From NCBI RefSeq assembly GCF_000526695.1, contig NZ_JAGO01000003.1, positions 1 to 51,558 on the forward strand: 51,558 nt of DNA. The letters run 5' to 3'. The stretch comes from Carnimonas nigrificans ATCC BAA-78. GTDB taxonomy: Bacteria; Pseudomonadota; Gammaproteobacteria; Pseudomonadales; Halomonadaceae. The position numbers were made by a program, and so were the translations under genes. Below are positions 28,975-39,380 of this stretch, piece by piece (within the stretch, counting starts at the first letter, position 1; each line of letters opens with the position of its first letter). The notes beneath the pieces are model-generated. The model was not told where the DNA came from. It did no database searches and worked only from the letters and a program-made list of their open reading frames with translations.

Positions 28975-30951
28975 TCAGCGAGTCGAATCCCCTAGCGTGT
29001 TATCGCCGGACTGATCAGACGAGCCGCCATCCTGTTCAGGCTTCTTGCTGTCATCACTCGGTGCGCTACCGGCACCATTCTGCTCGATAATTGCCCCACC
29101 GCTGGATGAGCCATTGTCGCTGCTATCCTTGGGCGGCGAAGGAAACTTGCCTTCCATGATCTCTTTGATCTGGTCGGTATCAATTGTTTCGTACTTCATC
29201 AGCGCCTGAGCCATGAGATCAAGCTTATCGCGGTTCTCTTCCAGAATACGCTTGGCAGTGGAGTAGCACTCATCAATGATCTTGCGCACTTCGCGGTCGA
29301 TCTTCGCTGAGGTTTCACCCGATCCCATCATCGAACTGCCGCCGGCACCGCCCAGGAACTGATGCGAATCATCTTCATCGTACATCAGCGGCCCCATCTC
29401 TTCAGAGAGGCCCCATTTGGCGACCATGCTGTGCGCAATTTCGGTCGCGCGCTTGATATCGTTCGAGGCGCCAGTAGTGACACCATTGGGGCCAAGCGTC
29501 ATCTCTTCAGCAATTCGGCCACCAAACAGTGAGCACAACTGGCTGATCAACTGCTGACGCGAATAGCTGTAACGATCTTCGTTAGGCAGGAACATGGTGA
29601 CACCCAGCGCTCTACCACGCGGAATAATCGTCACCTTGTACACGGGATCGTGATCGGGAACGATCAGGCCGATAATCGCATGCCCTGCCTCATGATATGC
29701 CGTGTTGCTCTTCTCTTTTTCGGACATCACCATTGATTTGCGCTCGGCGCCCATCATGATCTTGTCCTTGGCTTCCTCAAGCTCACGCATTCCTACCAGA
29801 CGCAGGTTACGGCGCGCAGCAAAGAGAGCCGCTTCGTTCACCACGTTCGCCAGCTCGGCACCGGAAAATCCGGGAGTACCACGGGCAATCAACTGCGGCT
29901 TCACATCATCAGCCAGCGGCACTTTGCGCAAGTGCACGTTGAGAATGTGCTCACGTCCGCGAATATCAGGCAGCCCTACCGTGACCTGACGGTCAAAGCG
30001 ACCTGGACGCAGCAGGGCGGGGTCCAGTACATCAGGACGGTTGGTCGCAGCAATCACGATAGTACCGTCATTCGCCTCGAAGCCATCCATTTCGACCAGC
30101 AGCTGGTTCAGCGTCTGTTCACGCTCATCATGACCGCCACCTCCCATATTGCCGCCGCGCGAGCGACCTACCGCATCAATCTCGTCGATAAAGATAATGC
30201 AGGGCGACTGCTTTTTGGCCTGCTCGAACATGTCGCGTACACGAGAGGCACCGACACCGACAAACATCTCGACAAAATCGGAACCGGAGATACTGAAGAA
30301 CGGCACTTTGGCTTCACCCGCAATCGCCTTGGCGAGCAGCGTTTTACCGGTGCCGGGAGGCCCCACCATCAAAAGCCCGCGCGGAATCTTACCGCCAAGC
30401 TGCTGGAACTTGCTGGGGTCCTTGAGGAAGTCGACGACCTCTTCCACTTCTTCCTTGGCTTCATCACAGCCAGCAACGTCTTTAAACGTCGTCTTGATCT
30501 GATCCTGCGACAGCAGCTTGGCCTTGGACTTGCCGAAGCTCATCGGGCCGCCCTTGCCACCGCCGCCACCCTGCATTTGGCGCATGAAGAAGAAGAAAAT
30601 GGCAAGAATAATCAGAATCGGGAAGCTGGCGATCAGCAATCGCGACCAGATACTCTGCTGTTGAGGCTCTTTGCCTTCGATCACTACCTTGTGCTCAAGC
30701 AGATCGCCGATCAGCTGCGGGTCCTGGGCGGCGGGCCGAGTCGTCTGAAAGTCAGAACCATCGTCGCGCTGTCCACGAATGGTGTAACCGTCAATCGTCA
30801 CCTTGCTGATCTGATTATTCTGAATCTGCTGCACAAATTGCGAATACGGCACAGACTGCGGCGCCGAATCAACACTGAAGTTGTTGAACACCGTAAGCAA
30901 TACTGCGGCGATGATCAGCCAGAGAATCAGGTTTTTTGCCATGTCGTTCAA
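28975..30951 (-). CDS. ftsH: ATP-dependent zinc metalloprotease FtsH
   Basis: Membrane-anchored hexameric AAA protease that degrades sigma-32, LpxC and damaged membrane proteins. The 658-residue chain has two N-terminal membrane helices (about 5-24 and 104-123), Walker A GPPGTGKT (197-204), Walker B with FIDEID, and the zinc motif HEAGH (420-424). The tail is Ser/Asp/Gly-rich. TTG at 30951 (MNDMAK) is used; AGGG sits at better distance than for the ATG at 30942. A sigma-32-like promoter lies upstream. Confidence 0.97.
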   Translation of the reverse strand: MNDMAKNLILWLIIAAVLLTVFNNFSVDSAPQSVPYSQFVQQIQNNQISKVTIDGYTIRGQRDDGSDFQTTRPAAQDPQLIGDLLEHKVVIEGKEPQQQSIWSRLLIASFPILIILAIFFFFMRQMQGGGGGKGGPMSFGKSKAKLLSQDQIKTTFKDVAGCDEAKEEVEEVVDFLKDPSKFQQLGGKIPRGLLMVGPPGTGKTLLAKAIAGEAKVPFFSISGSDFVEMFVGVGASRVRDMFEQAKKQSPCIIFIDEIDAVGRSRGGNMGGGGHDEREQTLNQLLVEMDGFEANDGTIVIAATNRPDVLDPALLRPGRFDRQVTVGLPDIRGREHILNVHLRKVPLADDVKPQLIARGTPGFSGAELANVVNEAALFAARRNLRLVGMRELEEAKDKIMMGAERKSMVMSEKEKSNTAYHEAGHAIIGLIVPDHDPVYKVTIIPRGRALGVTMFLPNEDRYSYSRQQLISQLCSLFGGRIAEEMTLGPNGVTTGASNDIKRATEIAHSMVAKWGLSEEMGPLMYDEDDSHQFLGGAGGSSMMGSGETSAKIDREVRKIIDECYSTAKRILEENRDKLDLMAQALMKYETIDTDQIKEIMEGKFPSPPKDSSDNGSSSGGAIIEQNGAGSAPSDDSKKPEQDGGSSDQSGDNTLGDSTR

Positions 30952-31140
30952 GAGACACCCTCACTTCGCTACGGCTGCTCGGTCGAATGCCGGAAGCAGC
31001 CCTATTCTTTACTGCACATTCGGGAGCGACGGACGCCTCAGACGTCGCGGCCTATAAATATCTTAGTTAAGCCTTAAACCAATAAAGCCAAACATGGCAT
31101 ATGTTGCCTTGGCCCCACATACCTTTATACATGGTACATC

Positions 31141-31168
31141 AAATGGGGCTTAAACCGAGAACTTGCAA
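31141..31168 (-). promoter_or_regulatory. Sigma-32-like heat-shock promoter of ftsH
   Basis: The minus strand reads TTGCAA, 14 bp, CCCCATTT, close to the consensus TTGAAA-N11-16-CCCCATNT. It lies between the rlmE stop and ftsH, about 190 nt upstream of the ftsH start. The rest of 30952-31140 holds AT-rich sequence and may carry vegetative promoters. Confidence 0.55.
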
Positions 31169-31192
31169 CCAGCAAAAATACTGCGAGCGCAA

Positions 31193-31885
31193 CTATTCCC
31201 CCTTGAAACCCTTGCCCAGCAGATATACCTCACGAGAACGAGCACGAGAAGCCGCTGGTTTACGAGTCACTACCTTGGTAAAGGAAGAGCGCAAATCCTT
31301 CAGATAGGATTCAAATCCTTCGCCCTGAAAAACCTTCGCCAAAAAATCGCCATTTGGCTTCAATACCTGCCGCGCCAGATCAAGCGCCAGCTCAACAAGG
31401 TACATGGCGCCGGGCTGGTCGATCGCATTCTGACCGCTCATGTTCGGGGCCATATCGGATATCACCAGATCCACCCGAGTATTACCCACCAGCTCCAGGA
31501 TCGCCTCCAGCACAGCGTCCTCGGTGAAGTCACCTTGCACGAACTGCACACCCGCCAGCGCTTCCATCTCAAGAATATCGGAGGCCACAACGCGGCCGGT
31601 ATCACCGATACGCTGCGCCACCACCTGACTCCAGCCACCGGGCGCTGCCCCCAGATCAATCACCGTCATGCCTGGTGAAAGCAGCTTGTCCTTGTCGTCG
31701 ATCTCAAGCAGCTTGTAGCTTGCTCGCGAGCGATAGCCGTCCACCCAGGACTGTTTGACGTAAGGGTCGTCAAAGTGCTCCCGGAGCCAGCCCGCACTGG
31801 TGCGACTGGCCGAGTGTTTACGCTTGGGGGAAGAGTCGCCGCTTTCCTTGCTGCGACCGCCTTTACCGTCAGATGTCCGAGACAC
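31193..31885 (-). CDS. rlmE: 23S rRNA 2'-O-ribose U2552 methyltransferase
   Basis: Methylates U2552 in the peptidyl transferase A-loop during 50S maturation. The 230-residue protein has the SAM motif [22 protein letters not shown] and [11 protein letters not shown] with the catalytic Lys. GTG at 31885 is chosen with AGGTGA 5 nt upstream; the GTG at 31894 would use that site itself. It is divergent from yhbY and upstream of ftsH, as in E. coli. Confidence 0.96.
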   Translation of the reverse strand: MSRTSDGKGGRSKESGDSSPKRKHSASRTSAGWLREHFDDPYVKQSWVDGYRSRASYKLLEIDDKDKLLSPGMTVIDLGAAPGGWSQVVAQRIGDTGRVVASDILEMEALAGVQFVQGDFTEDAVLEAILELVGNTRVDLVISDMAPNMSGQNAIDQPGAMYLVELALDLARQVLKPNGDFLAKVFQGEGFESYLKDLRSSFTKVVTRKPAASRARSREVYLLGKGFKGE

Positions 31886-32035
31886 AAAAATCACCTAAAA
31901 TTAACAACCACTGCACCCTGTTTCGTGCAGCCCTCGGTTCAATCAGGGCTGGCGGCGCTTTCACTATCCACGCAATGGCTGGGTGCGTTACACTTAAAGA
32001 CCGAACAGCCACCGTTACAGGCGTCACAAACTACC

Positions 32036-32362
32036 ATGCCGCAACATTCAACTCAAAAGCTGACCAGCGCACAAAAGAAAAGCTTCCGAGCCATTGGTCA
32101 CCACCTCGACCCCGTTGTTCAGATATCTGAAAACGGTATTAGTGAGGGGGCTTTGGCGGAGCTTGATCGTGCGCTGAGCGACCACGAACTTATCAAGATC
32201 AAACTGATGAGTCGTGAACGTGAAGAGCGAGAAGAGCAACTTAATGCGCTATGCGATCACTCCAGGGCTGAATTGGTGCAGAAGATCGGCAAGATGGCGC
32301 TGCTTTATCGGCCCAATCCCGATACCCCTGCACGCCTTTCCAACGTTCGCCGCTTCGGCTGA
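32036..32362 (+). CDS. yhbY: YhbY, CRM-domain ribosome-associated RNA-binding protein
   Basis: A 108-residue single CRM-domain protein that associates with pre-50S particles. Family sequence starts at LTSAQKKSFRAIGHHLDPVVQ and includes the KVKL-like surface IKIKLM and a C-terminal ALLYRPNP. ATG at 32036 is chosen; a longer frame upstream runs across the rlmE promoter and is not family sequence. Divergent from rlmE, the usual neighbour. Confidence 0.93.
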   Translation: MPQHSTQKLTSAQKKSFRAIGHHLDPVVQISENGISEGALAELDRALSDHELIKIKLMSREREEREEQLNALCDHSRAELVQKIGKMALLYRPNPDTPARLSNVRRFG

Positions 32363-32375
32363 TTGATCGCTGTCA

Positions 32376-32412
32376 GCGCTGCCCCGCCTGTGAAAGCCTT
32401 GCGGAGCAGCGC
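32376..32412. terminator. Hairpin between yhbY and the TauE-type gene
   Basis: GCGCTGCCCCGC and GCGGAGCAGCGC form a 12-bp stem with one C-A mismatch, between converging genes. No T-run follows, so termination strength is uncertain. Confidence 0.55.
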
Positions 32413-32422
32413 GTTGTCCCGC

Positions 32423-33223
32423 CTAGAGAATAAAGCTCATCCCTACGCAAAACAGTAGTGCGGCAAACAGTCCGCGCAGCATCTTTTGCGACAGCCGATG
32501 CGCCAGCGCAACGCCCACTCGGGCAAACAGCATACTCATGATCGCCATGCCCACCAGCGCAGGCAAATAAACATAGCCCAGGCTCCAGTTAGGCAGGCTC
32601 GGATTGCCCCAGCCGAAGAACATGAAAGAGAGCGAGCTGAATAGCGCGATTGGCATACCGCCCGCCGCGGAAGTTGCCACCGCCTGACGCATGGGAATTC
32701 CCTTCCACGACAGTGCCGGCACGGTGAGCGAACCACCACCCACTCCAAAGATGGCTGACGCCCAGCCGATAATCAGCCCAGCAATCTGCAACCACAGCGG
32801 TTTGATAGTGACATGCTCCTGATCCTGTGAAGGATCACCTTTCGGCCTGAGATTCAGGGCCATCTGAATCGACATGCAAACGGCGAAGATACCGATAATC
32901 AGCTGTAGCTTATCGCCGGGAATCCAGGTAGCGGTTAAGGAACCGAGTACTGCACCAACCAGAATGCCCATCGCCATCCACTTGAACAGGTCCCAGCGCA
33001 CCGCTCCTTTCTTCTGATGCCCCAGCACCGAATTAACAGAAGTGAATAGAATGACAGCGAGCGAGGTTCCTACCGCCAACTGAGTAAGCACGGTAGGGTC
33101 AATTCCCTGAGCCTTAAAAGCGAAGACCAGCGCGGGCACGATGATAATACCGCCCCCCACGCCAAACAGTCCTGCCAGTACGCCGGAACACGCCCCAACC
33201 ACCATGTACAGCACAAACTCCAT
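32423..33223 (-). CDS. TauE/SafE family membrane permease
   Basis: A 266-residue inner membrane protein with about eight membrane segments in two homologous halves, each with the family motif GVGGG: GLFGVGGGIIIVPAL near the N-terminus and SAIFGVGGGSLTVPAL near the middle. Relatives export sulfite or sulfoacetate or import anions; the substrate here is unknown. ATG at 33223 with a purine-rich GGAGAGAGG is preferred to an upstream start at 33241. Downstream of greA, but separated by its terminator. Confidence 0.87.
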   Translation of the reverse strand: MEFVLYMVVGACSGVLAGLFGVGGGIIIVPALVFAFKAQGIDPTVLTQLAVGTSLAVILFTSVNSVLGHQKKGAVRWDLFKWMAMGILVGAVLGSLTATWIPGDKLQLIIGIFAVCMSIQMALNLRPKGDPSQDQEHVTIKPLWLQIAGLIIGWASAIFGVGGGSLTVPALSWKGIPMRQAVATSAAGGMPIALFSSLSFMFFGWGNPSLPNWSLGYVYLPALVGMAIMSMLFARVGVALAHRLSQKMLRGLFAALLFCVGMSFIL

Positions 33224-33280
33224 AACCTCTCTCCAAAACACCTGATGGCGTCGTTATTGTTGCGTTTATTGTCATGTCAC

Positions 33281-33314
33281 AAAAAAAGCGCCCAGCGGAA
33301 ATACCGTGAGCGCT
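33281..33314 (-). terminator. Terminator of the carAB-greA operon
   Basis: On the minus strand AGCGCTCA and TGGGCGCT pair (one G-U), followed by TTTTTTT. It lies 40 nt past the greA stop. Confidence 0.85.
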
Positions 33315-33353
33315 CTTCATCACGACAGGAGCATCAAGGCTCCCGTTCGCGTA

Positions 33354-33830
33354 TTACAGATGCTCGACGTCGCTGATCTCGTACTCGACGTCGCCACCGG
33401 GCGTACGCACCAGCACCACATCGCCCTCTTCCTTGCCGATCAAAGCACGGGCAATAGGAGACGTGACCGACAGCAGGCCATTCTTAATATTAGCTTCATC
33501 TTCACCGACAATGCGATAGCGCACCGTCTCATCGGTATCAAGATTTTCAAGCGTGACCGTGACCCCGAAGATAACCTTGCCGGTTTTCGGCATTGATTTA
33601 ACGTCGATAACCTGCGAGGCCGACAGCTTGCCTTCGATCTCCTTGATACGCGCTTCGACAAAGCCCTGCTGCTCACGCGCCGAGTGATACTCTGCGTTTT
33701 CCTTCAAATCACCGTGTTCACGCGCTTCAGCGATAGCCGCAATGATGCTGGGGCGTTCAACGGTTTTTAACTCTTTCAGTTCTTCGCGAAGGCGGCGTTC
33801 GCCTTCCACGGTCATAGGCACTTTGATCAT
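33354..33830 (-). CDS. greA: Transcription elongation factor GreA
   Basis: Stimulates transcript cleavage in backtracked RNA polymerase through its secondary channel, the same channel used by DksA. The 158-residue protein has the N-terminal coiled coil with the acidic tip [17 protein letters not shown] and a C-terminal FKBP-like domain ([23 protein letters not shown]). It overlaps carB by 4 nt, the pseudomonad carA-carB-greA order. Confidence 0.97.
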   Translation of the reverse strand: MIKVPMTVEGERRLREELKELKTVERPSIIAAIAEAREHGDLKENAEYHSAREQQGFVEARIKEIEGKLSASQVIDVKSMPKTGKVIFGVTVTLENLDTDETVRYRIVGEDEANIKNGLLSVTSPIARALIGKEEGDVVLVRTPGGDVEYEISDVEHL

Positions 33831-36800
33831 GCCAAATCTCCTGCATGAAGATCCTTAAGCCGCCGTACCGTGATCTGATCGCCGTATTCGAGCGCCAAAC
33901 AAACAGCGCGAGCGCCCGCTAGCGTGGTCGCATAGGGCACTTTATTGGCAAGAGCAGTACGGCGAATCTCGGAAGAATCGTTGATGGCCTGCCGACCTTC
34001 AGTGGTGTTAACGATGTAGTCCACCTCGCCGTTTTTGAGTGCATCGACGATGTGAGGACGACCTTCGGATACCTTGTTGACAGGCTGTACGGGGAGCCCG
34101 GCAGACGAGAGTGCCTGGGCGGTCCCGCGAGTGGCGATCAGATCGAAGCCCAATGTTATCAGAGAGTGTGCCACTCCGGTAATACCCGATTTGTCGGGGT
34201 CACGTACAGAAAGGAAGGCAACCTTCTTGCCATCACCTGCCAGCGACGGAATCGGTTCGCTGGCGCCCAACTGGGCCTTGAAGAAGGCTTCCGCAAAGGT
34301 ACGGCCGCTGCCCATGACTTCACCAGTGGATTTCATTTCCGGCGACAAAATGGGATCGACACCAATAAATTTGGCGAACGGGAAGACCGCTTCCTTGACG
34401 CTATAGAAAGAAGGGATCACCTCTTCAGTGAAGCCCTGAGCTTCGAGGCTGGTACCTTCCATGCAGCGAGCAGCAATCTGGGCCAGCGATGTACCGATAC
34501 ATTTCGAGACAAAAGGCACCGTACGTGAGGCGCGCGGATTCACTTCAATGATGTAAATCTCGTTATCCTGCCACGCCAGCTGCACGTTCATCAGACCTAC
34601 CACGCCCAGCTCTCTGGCCATGGCCTTGACCTGCTCGCGCATTTCATTCTGCACATCTTCCGGCAGAGAATAAGGCGGCAGCGAGCAGGCGGAATCTCCC
34701 GAATGCACTCCAGCCTGTTCGACGTGCTGCATAACGCCACCGATGACCACCTGCTTACCATCGCTTACGGCATCAATATCAATTTCGACCGCTGCCGACA
34801 GGAAGTGATCAAGCAGCACCGGACTATCGTTGGAGACCTTGACCGCGGAAGTCATGTAGCGCTCAAGCTCTTGCGGCGTGTAGACGATCTCCATCGCCCG
34901 TCCGCCCAGCACATAGGAAGGGCGCACCACCAGCGGATAGCCGATCTTCTCGGCCTTGGCAAAGGCTTCGTCGAAGCTGCGCGCTGTCGCATTGGGCGGC
35001 TGCCGTAGCCCCAGCTTGTCGATCATTTTCTGGAAACGTTCACGGTCCTCGGCACGATCAATGGCATCGGGGGTAGTACCAATAATCGGCACCCCGGCAG
35101 CTTCAAGATCGCGAGCGAGCTTCAGCGGCGTCTGGCCGCCAAACTGTACGATGACGCCCTTCGGCTTCTCTTTATCGACAATTTCCAGCACGTCTTCCAG
35201 CGTGACCGGTTCAAAATAGAGGCGGTCAGAGGTGTCGTAATCGGTAGAAACCGTTTCGGGGTTGCAGTTCACCATGATGGTTTCATAACCATCTTCGCGC
35301 ATGGCAAGCGCTGCATGGACGCAGCAATAGTCGAACTCGATCCCCTGACCAATACGGTTTGGCCCGCCACCCAGCACCATGATTTTCGGCTTATCGCTGG
35401 GGTTGGCCTCACACTCTTCCTCATAGGTCGAGTACATATAGGCCGTCGAGGTCGCGAATTCGGCAGCACAGGTATCGACACGCTTATAGACCGGGCGAAT
35501 ATTCAACGCATGACGATGGGCGCGCACCTCCTTCTCAGAGATACCCAACAGGGTTGCCAAACGAGCATCGGAGAAGCCCATCCGCTTCACGCGATAGAGC
35601 AGGTTGGCATCAAGCTGTTCGAGCGAGCCGGCACTGATGTTCTGTTCCGTTTGCACCAGTTCTTCCAACTGGCTCAGGAACCAGGGGTCAATCCAGGTAA
35701 GATCGAAGATCTGCTCAAGGGTGAAGCCCGCACGGAACGCATCGGCTACATAGAAGATACGGTCACTGCCAGCGCGCTGTAGCTCGCCCTTGAGAAGGCT
35801 GATGCTTTCTGCATCGAAATTTTCGAGCTTGGCGTCCAGACCATCGACACCAGTTTCCAGACCGCGCAACGCTTTCTGAAGGGATTCCTGGAAGGAACGC
35901 CCGATCGCCATGACCTCACCTACCGACTTCATCTGCGTCGTCAGGCGATCATTGGCCTGCGGGAACTTCTCGAAGGTAAAGCGCGGAATCTTGGTGACTA
36001 CATAGTCGATGGATGGCTCAAACGACGCCGGCGTAGCGCCGCCAGTAATATCATTTTGCAGCTCATCGAGGGTATACCCGATGGCGAGCTTGGCCGCGAT
36101 CTTGGCAATCGGGAAGCCAGTAGCCTTCGAAGCCAATGCAGAAGAGCGGCTGACGCGAGGATTCATCTCGATGACGACCATGCGCCCGGTCTGCGGGTCA
36201 ACGCCGAACTGCACGTTGGAGCCACCGGTTTCCACGCCGATTTCACGCAGCACAGCGAGAGAAGCATCACGCATCACCTGATACTCTTTATCGGTGAGCG
36301 TCTGTGCGGGCGCTACGGTAATCGAGTCGCCCGTGTGAACGCCCATCGGGTCAAAGTTTTCGATGGCGCAGATGATGATGCAGTTGTCGTTCTTGTCGCG
36401 AACGACCTCCATTTCATACTCTTTCCAGCCGAGCAGCGATTCATCAATCAACAGCTCATGGGTCGGCGACAGATCAAATCCGCGACGGCAAATCTCTTCG
36501 AATTCTTCGCGGTTGTAAGCCACACCACCGCCAGAGCCGCCCATCGTGAAGGAAGGACGAATAATGCAGGGAAAACCTACCTCAGCCTGAATTTCCCAGG
36601 CTTCTTCCATGTTGTGCCCAACACGAGCGCGCGGCGTTTCAAGCCCAATCTTGCGCATCGCTTTATCAAAGCGGTCACGATCCTCGGCTTTATCTATCGT
36701 GTCGGCATTGGCGCCGATCATTTCAACGTTGTATTTCTTCAGTACGCCGTGGCGCTCAAGATCGAGCGCACAATTGAGTGCCGTTTGCCCGCCCATGGTC

Positions 36801-37063
36801 GGGAGCACCGCATCGGGCCGCTCCTTGTCGATGATCCGTTCTACCGTCTGCCAGGTGATCGGCTCGATATAGGTGGCGTCAGCCATGACCGGGTCGGTCA
36901 TGATGGTAGCCGGGTTGGAGTTGACCAGAATGACGCGAATGCCCTCCTCGCGCAGCGCCTTGCAGGCCTGTGCGCCGGAGTAGTCGAATTCACAGGCCTG
37001 ACCGATAACAATAGGGCCAGCGCCGATAATCAGGATGCTTTTTATGTCAGTACGTTTAGGCAT
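33827..37063 (-). CDS. carB: Carbamoyl phosphate synthase large subunit
   Basis: Makes carbamoyl phosphate from bicarbonate, ammonia and two ATP for arginine and pyrimidine synthesis. The 1078-residue chain has two homologous ATP-grasp halves (each beginning near [15 protein letters not shown] and [15 protein letters not shown]) and a C-terminal regulatory domain with [15 protein letters not shown] at 37063 (MPKRTDIK) is the family start. It lies 93 bp after carA and overlaps greA. Confidence 0.98.
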   Translation of the reverse strand: MPKRTDIKSILIIGAGPIVIGQACEFDYSGAQACKALREEGIRVILVNSNPATIMTDPVMADATYIEPITWQTVERIIDKERPDAVLPTMGGQTALNCALDLERHGVLKKYNVEMIGANADTIDKAEDRDRFDKAMRKIGLETPRARVGHNMEEAWEIQAEVGFPCIIRPSFTMGGSGGGVAYNREEFEEICRRGFDLSPTHELLIDESLLGWKEYEMEVVRDKNDNCIIICAIENFDPMGVHTGDSITVAPAQTLTDKEYQVMRDASLAVLREIGVETGGSNVQFGVDPQTGRMVVIEMNPRVSRSSALASKATGFPIAKIAAKLAIGYTLDELQNDITGGATPASFEPSIDYVVTKIPRFTFEKFPQANDRLTTQMKSVGEVMAIGRSFQESLQKALRGLETGVDGLDAKLENFDAESISLLKGELQRAGSDRIFYVADAFRAGFTLEQIFDLTWIDPWFLSQLEELVQTEQNISAGSLEQLDANLLYRVKRMGFSDARLATLLGISEKEVRAHRHALNIRPVYKRVDTCAAEFATSTAYMYSTYEEECEANPSDKPKIMVLGGGPNRIGQGIEFDYCCVHAALAMREDGYETIMVNCNPETVSTDYDTSDRLYFEPVTLEDVLEIVDKEKPKGVIVQFGGQTPLKLARDLEAAGVPIIGTTPDAIDRAEDRERFQKMIDKLGLRQPPNATARSFDEAFAKAEKIGYPLVVRPSYVLGGRAMEIVYTPQELERYMTSAVKVSNDSPVLLDHFLSAAVEIDIDAVSDGKQVVIGGVMQHVEQAGVHSGDSACSLPPYSLPEDVQNEMREQVKAMARELGVVGLMNVQLAWQDNEIYIIEVNPRASRTVPFVSKCIGTSLAQIAARCMEGTSLEAQGFTEEVIPSFYSVKEAVFPFAKFIGVDPILSPEMKSTGEVMGSGRTFAEAFFKAQLGASEPIPSLAGDGKKVAFLSVRDPDKSGITGVAHSLITLGFDLIATRGTAQALSSAGLPVQPVNKVSEGRPHIVDALKNGEVDYIVNTTEGRQAINDSSEIRRTALANKVPYATTLAGARAVCLALEYGDQITVRRLKDLHAGDLA

Positions 37064-37156
37064 GACGTTTCCCGCGTTCTGCGATGAAGAGCTGGGCGAA
37101 CGACCCAGCACTTGGAATGTGATAGCTGCGCAATCGCGCCTGCGCAGTCAGCTAAA

Positions 37157-38308
37157 TCAGGCGTTGGCGCGCTCTGCCAACATGGCGACAAAACGATCAA
37201 ACAGTGGCGCCATATCCTGAGGGCCGGGGCTTGCTTCTGGGTGCCCCTGGAAGCTGAAGGCCGGGCAGTCGGTGCGCTCTACCCCTTGCAGGGTGCCATC
37301 AAACAGCGAGCGATGCGTGGCACGCAGCGTGTCGGGCAGCGTTTTTTCATCGGTCGCGAAGCCATGGTTCTGACTGGTAATGAGCACCTTGCCGCTGGCG
37401 ATATCGAGTACCGGGTGGTTGGCGCCGTGGTGACCATTGACCATCTTGACCGTCTGCGCACCGCTCGCCAGCGACAGTAGCTGATGCCCCAGGCAAATAC
37501 CGAAGACGGGCAGCTTGCGTTCGCAAAATACCTTGATCGCATTGATAGCGTAGTCGCAAGGCTCGGGATCGCCCGGCCCATTGGAGAGAAATACGCCATC
37601 AGGGTTGAGCGCCAGCACCTCTTCGGCACTGGTTTCGGCAGGCACGATGGTCAACCGGCAGCCGCGCTCGGTCAGCATGCGCAGAATGTTGTACTTGGTG
37701 CCGAAGTCATAGGCGACAACATGATAGGGAAATTCAAGCGCTTCTGAGGTGCTATATCCCTTGCCCAGCGTCCACTGCCCCTGATGCCATTCAAGACGCT
37801 CCTTGGTCGATACTTCACGGGCGAGGTCCATGCCCTTGAGGCCGGGAAACTCGCGTGCCAGCGCAATGGCGCGTTCGGCTGCGTCATCACCTTCAGCCGC
37901 ACTTCCAGCCAGAATCGCGCCATTTTGCGCGCCTTTGTCACGCAGCAGTCGTGTCAGGCGACGGGTATCAATATCGGCAATACCAACCTTGCCTTGAGCG
38001 CGCAGGTATTCATCCAGTGCCTGCTGACTGCGAAAGTTGCTAGCGAGACGGGGAAGATCACGAATAACCAACCCGGCAGCACACACCTGTGCTGATTCGA
38101 CATCCTCGGCATTAATGCCGGTATTGCCGATATGGGGGTAGGTAAGGGTAACGATTTGTCGCAGATAGGAGGGGTCGGTGAGAATTTCCTGATAGCCAGT
38201 CATTGCTGTGTTGAACACAACTTCACCACTGGTCTGGCCCTCTGCACCGATAGAGATTCCACGGAACACACTGCCATCCGCCAAGGCCAGTATCGCGGGG
38301 TTATTCAA
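37157..38308 (-). CDS. carA: Carbamoyl phosphate synthase small (glutaminase) subunit
   Basis: Hydrolyses glutamine to supply ammonia to CarB. The 383-residue protein has [16 protein letters not shown] in the N-terminal domain and a class I glutaminase with nucleophile Cys in FGICLGHQ and a downstream [11 protein letters not shown] carrying the His-Glu pair. TTG at 38308 is used because GGAGG lies 8 nt upstream. Preceded by a long structured leader (38309-38600). Confidence 0.97.
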   Translation of the reverse strand: MNNPAILALADGSVFRGISIGAEGQTSGEVVFNTAMTGYQEILTDPSYLRQIVTLTYPHIGNTGINAEDVESAQVCAAGLVIRDLPRLASNFRSQQALDEYLRAQGKVGIADIDTRRLTRLLRDKGAQNGAILAGSAAEGDDAAERAIALAREFPGLKGMDLAREVSTKERLEWHQGQWTLGKGYSTSEALEFPYHVVAYDFGTKYNILRMLTERGCRLTIVPAETSAEEVLALNPDGVFLSNGPGDPEPCDYAINAIKVFCERKLPVFGICLGHQLLSLASGAQTVKMVNGHHGANHPVLDIASGKVLITSQNHGFATDEKTLPDTLRATHRSLFDGTLQGVERTDCPAFSFQGHPEASPGPQDMAPLFDRFVAMLAERANA

Positions 38309-38600
38309 GGCGTCATCCTCCGATGCATGCGTTGTTCAGCGCCCCTGGGACACCGCGCTCGCGGCGCTGGAAACGCTGAACATATAAATGTGAAAGGTGC
38401 TATGCCTCTGGCCCGGGCGTAAAAAAACGGGACGAATCCCGAAGGTTTCATCCCGCTTCCAAGCGCATATTTCAAGGCATCAACAGTAACATTAGTGGCC
38501 ACTCCTGAATGGCGTTCACTCGGACTGCCGAGCCTTGCGCGGGGGCAAACCTTGCCCGAAGCCAAATTGTAGAGATTCTACTTGATTTCTCACTTAATAA
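38309..38600 (-). promoter_or_regulatory. Structured carA leader with candidate promoter, operator and attenuator
   Basis: Reading leftwards: a promoter-like TAGAAT with weak TGGTTA 17 bp before; a palindrome GTAGA-ATC-TCTAC (38569-38581) over that -10; a GGGCAA/TTGCCC hairpin; AGGAG and a 6-codon frame ATG TTA CTG TTG ATG CCT TGA (38492 to 38472); a terminator (38420-38440); then a stem GTTCAGCG/CGCTGAAC (38334-38381) before the ribosome site. This suggests control by termination in the leader. Alternatively the terminator ends the lysE transcript. No gene other than the tiny frame is supported here. Confidence 0.45.
38420..38440 (-). terminator. Intrinsic terminator in the carA leader
   Basis: CGGGA-TTCG-TCCCG followed by seven T residues on the minus strand, about 112 nt before the carA start. 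A second CGGGAT copy at 38449-38454 could pair with the same 3' arm. Confidence 0.8.
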
Positions 38601-38678
38601 CCAGAGGCGAAATAAACGCAGCCTCCACATTTTACACAGCCTTTCAACCTTACACCGGCAGGAGCAATACGAGATTCA

Positions 38679-39314
38679 TCAGAACAGTGTAGCCGCAATC
38701 ACCACCGCGAATACCACGAATACGATGCCGGTAATCAGATCAATGGTCGCGCTCTTGCGCTCATAAAACCGTCTTACGGAGGCGAACGAAAAGGTGCGGG
38801 ACACCAGCAGGAAAAACAGCAGCGACTCGAAGGCCACGATCATAACGATCAAATAGCGCGAAAACGCATCCATTTCGGGCTGAATAAACAGCGAAAAGAT
38901 ACTGCCAAAATAGACCACGGCCTTGGGGTTGGAGAGATTGGTAAGCAGCCCTTTAAACAGGCTTTTTCCATAGCCTGCCTCAATGCGCACTTTCTTGTCT
39001 TCAACCGCGAGTTCATCATTGCCCGTACTGGTTTTATTGCGCCCCGCAGCAATCAGCTGCACGCCCAGCCATAGAATATATGCAGCGCCCAGCACTGAAA
39101 TGGCGATATGAACCGGCCTGATGGCTACGATAATCGAAAGCCCAGTTACCGCGAGCGTGGCCCACACCAGTATGCCCACCACTACGCCCAGGGAGGCAAC
39201 AAAGGCTTGTTTTAATCCACGCTGAACAGAAGTTTGAGCAACAAATAAAAAATCAGGCCCAGGTGAGGCCAGCACCCCCAGATGAATCAACATCAAGGGC
39301 AATAAGTTAATCAT
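38679..39314 (-). CDS. LysE/RhtB family amino acid exporter
   Basis: A 211-residue inner membrane protein with about six hydrophobic helices and the family N-terminal signature LASPGPDFLFVAQTSVQRG, plus LTNLSNPKAVVYFGSIF in the middle. Relatives export lysine, arginine, threonine or homoserine lactones; substrate not assignable. Together with the next gene it lies between dapB and carA, which are adjacent in Pseudomonas. Confidence 0.9.
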   Translation of the reverse strand: MINLLPLMLIHLGVLASPGPDFLFVAQTSVQRGLKQAFVASLGVVVGILVWATLAVTGLSIIVAIRPVHIAISVLGAAYILWLGVQLIAAGRNKTSTGNDELAVEDKKVRIEAGYGKSLFKGLLTNLSNPKAVVYFGSIFSLFIQPEMDAFSRYLIVMIVAFESLLFFLLVSRTFSFASVRRFYERKSATIDLITGIVFVVFAVVIAATLF

Positions 39315-39380
39315 GCACTACGATCCTTGAAACAAGTACCGGCACTTCTCGAATGAATGCCTTGTATCTCTCTGTTATTA

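Noticed and set aside
36056-37087. A 343-codon open frame antisense to carB
   Set aside because: Shadow of a long, high-GC gene; no family features, and carB on the other strand is certain.
38305-38565. An 86-codon minus-strand frame across the carA leader
   Set aside because: Runs through the terminator hairpin and T-run and overlaps carA only by its last codons; no family features. The region is better read as a leader.
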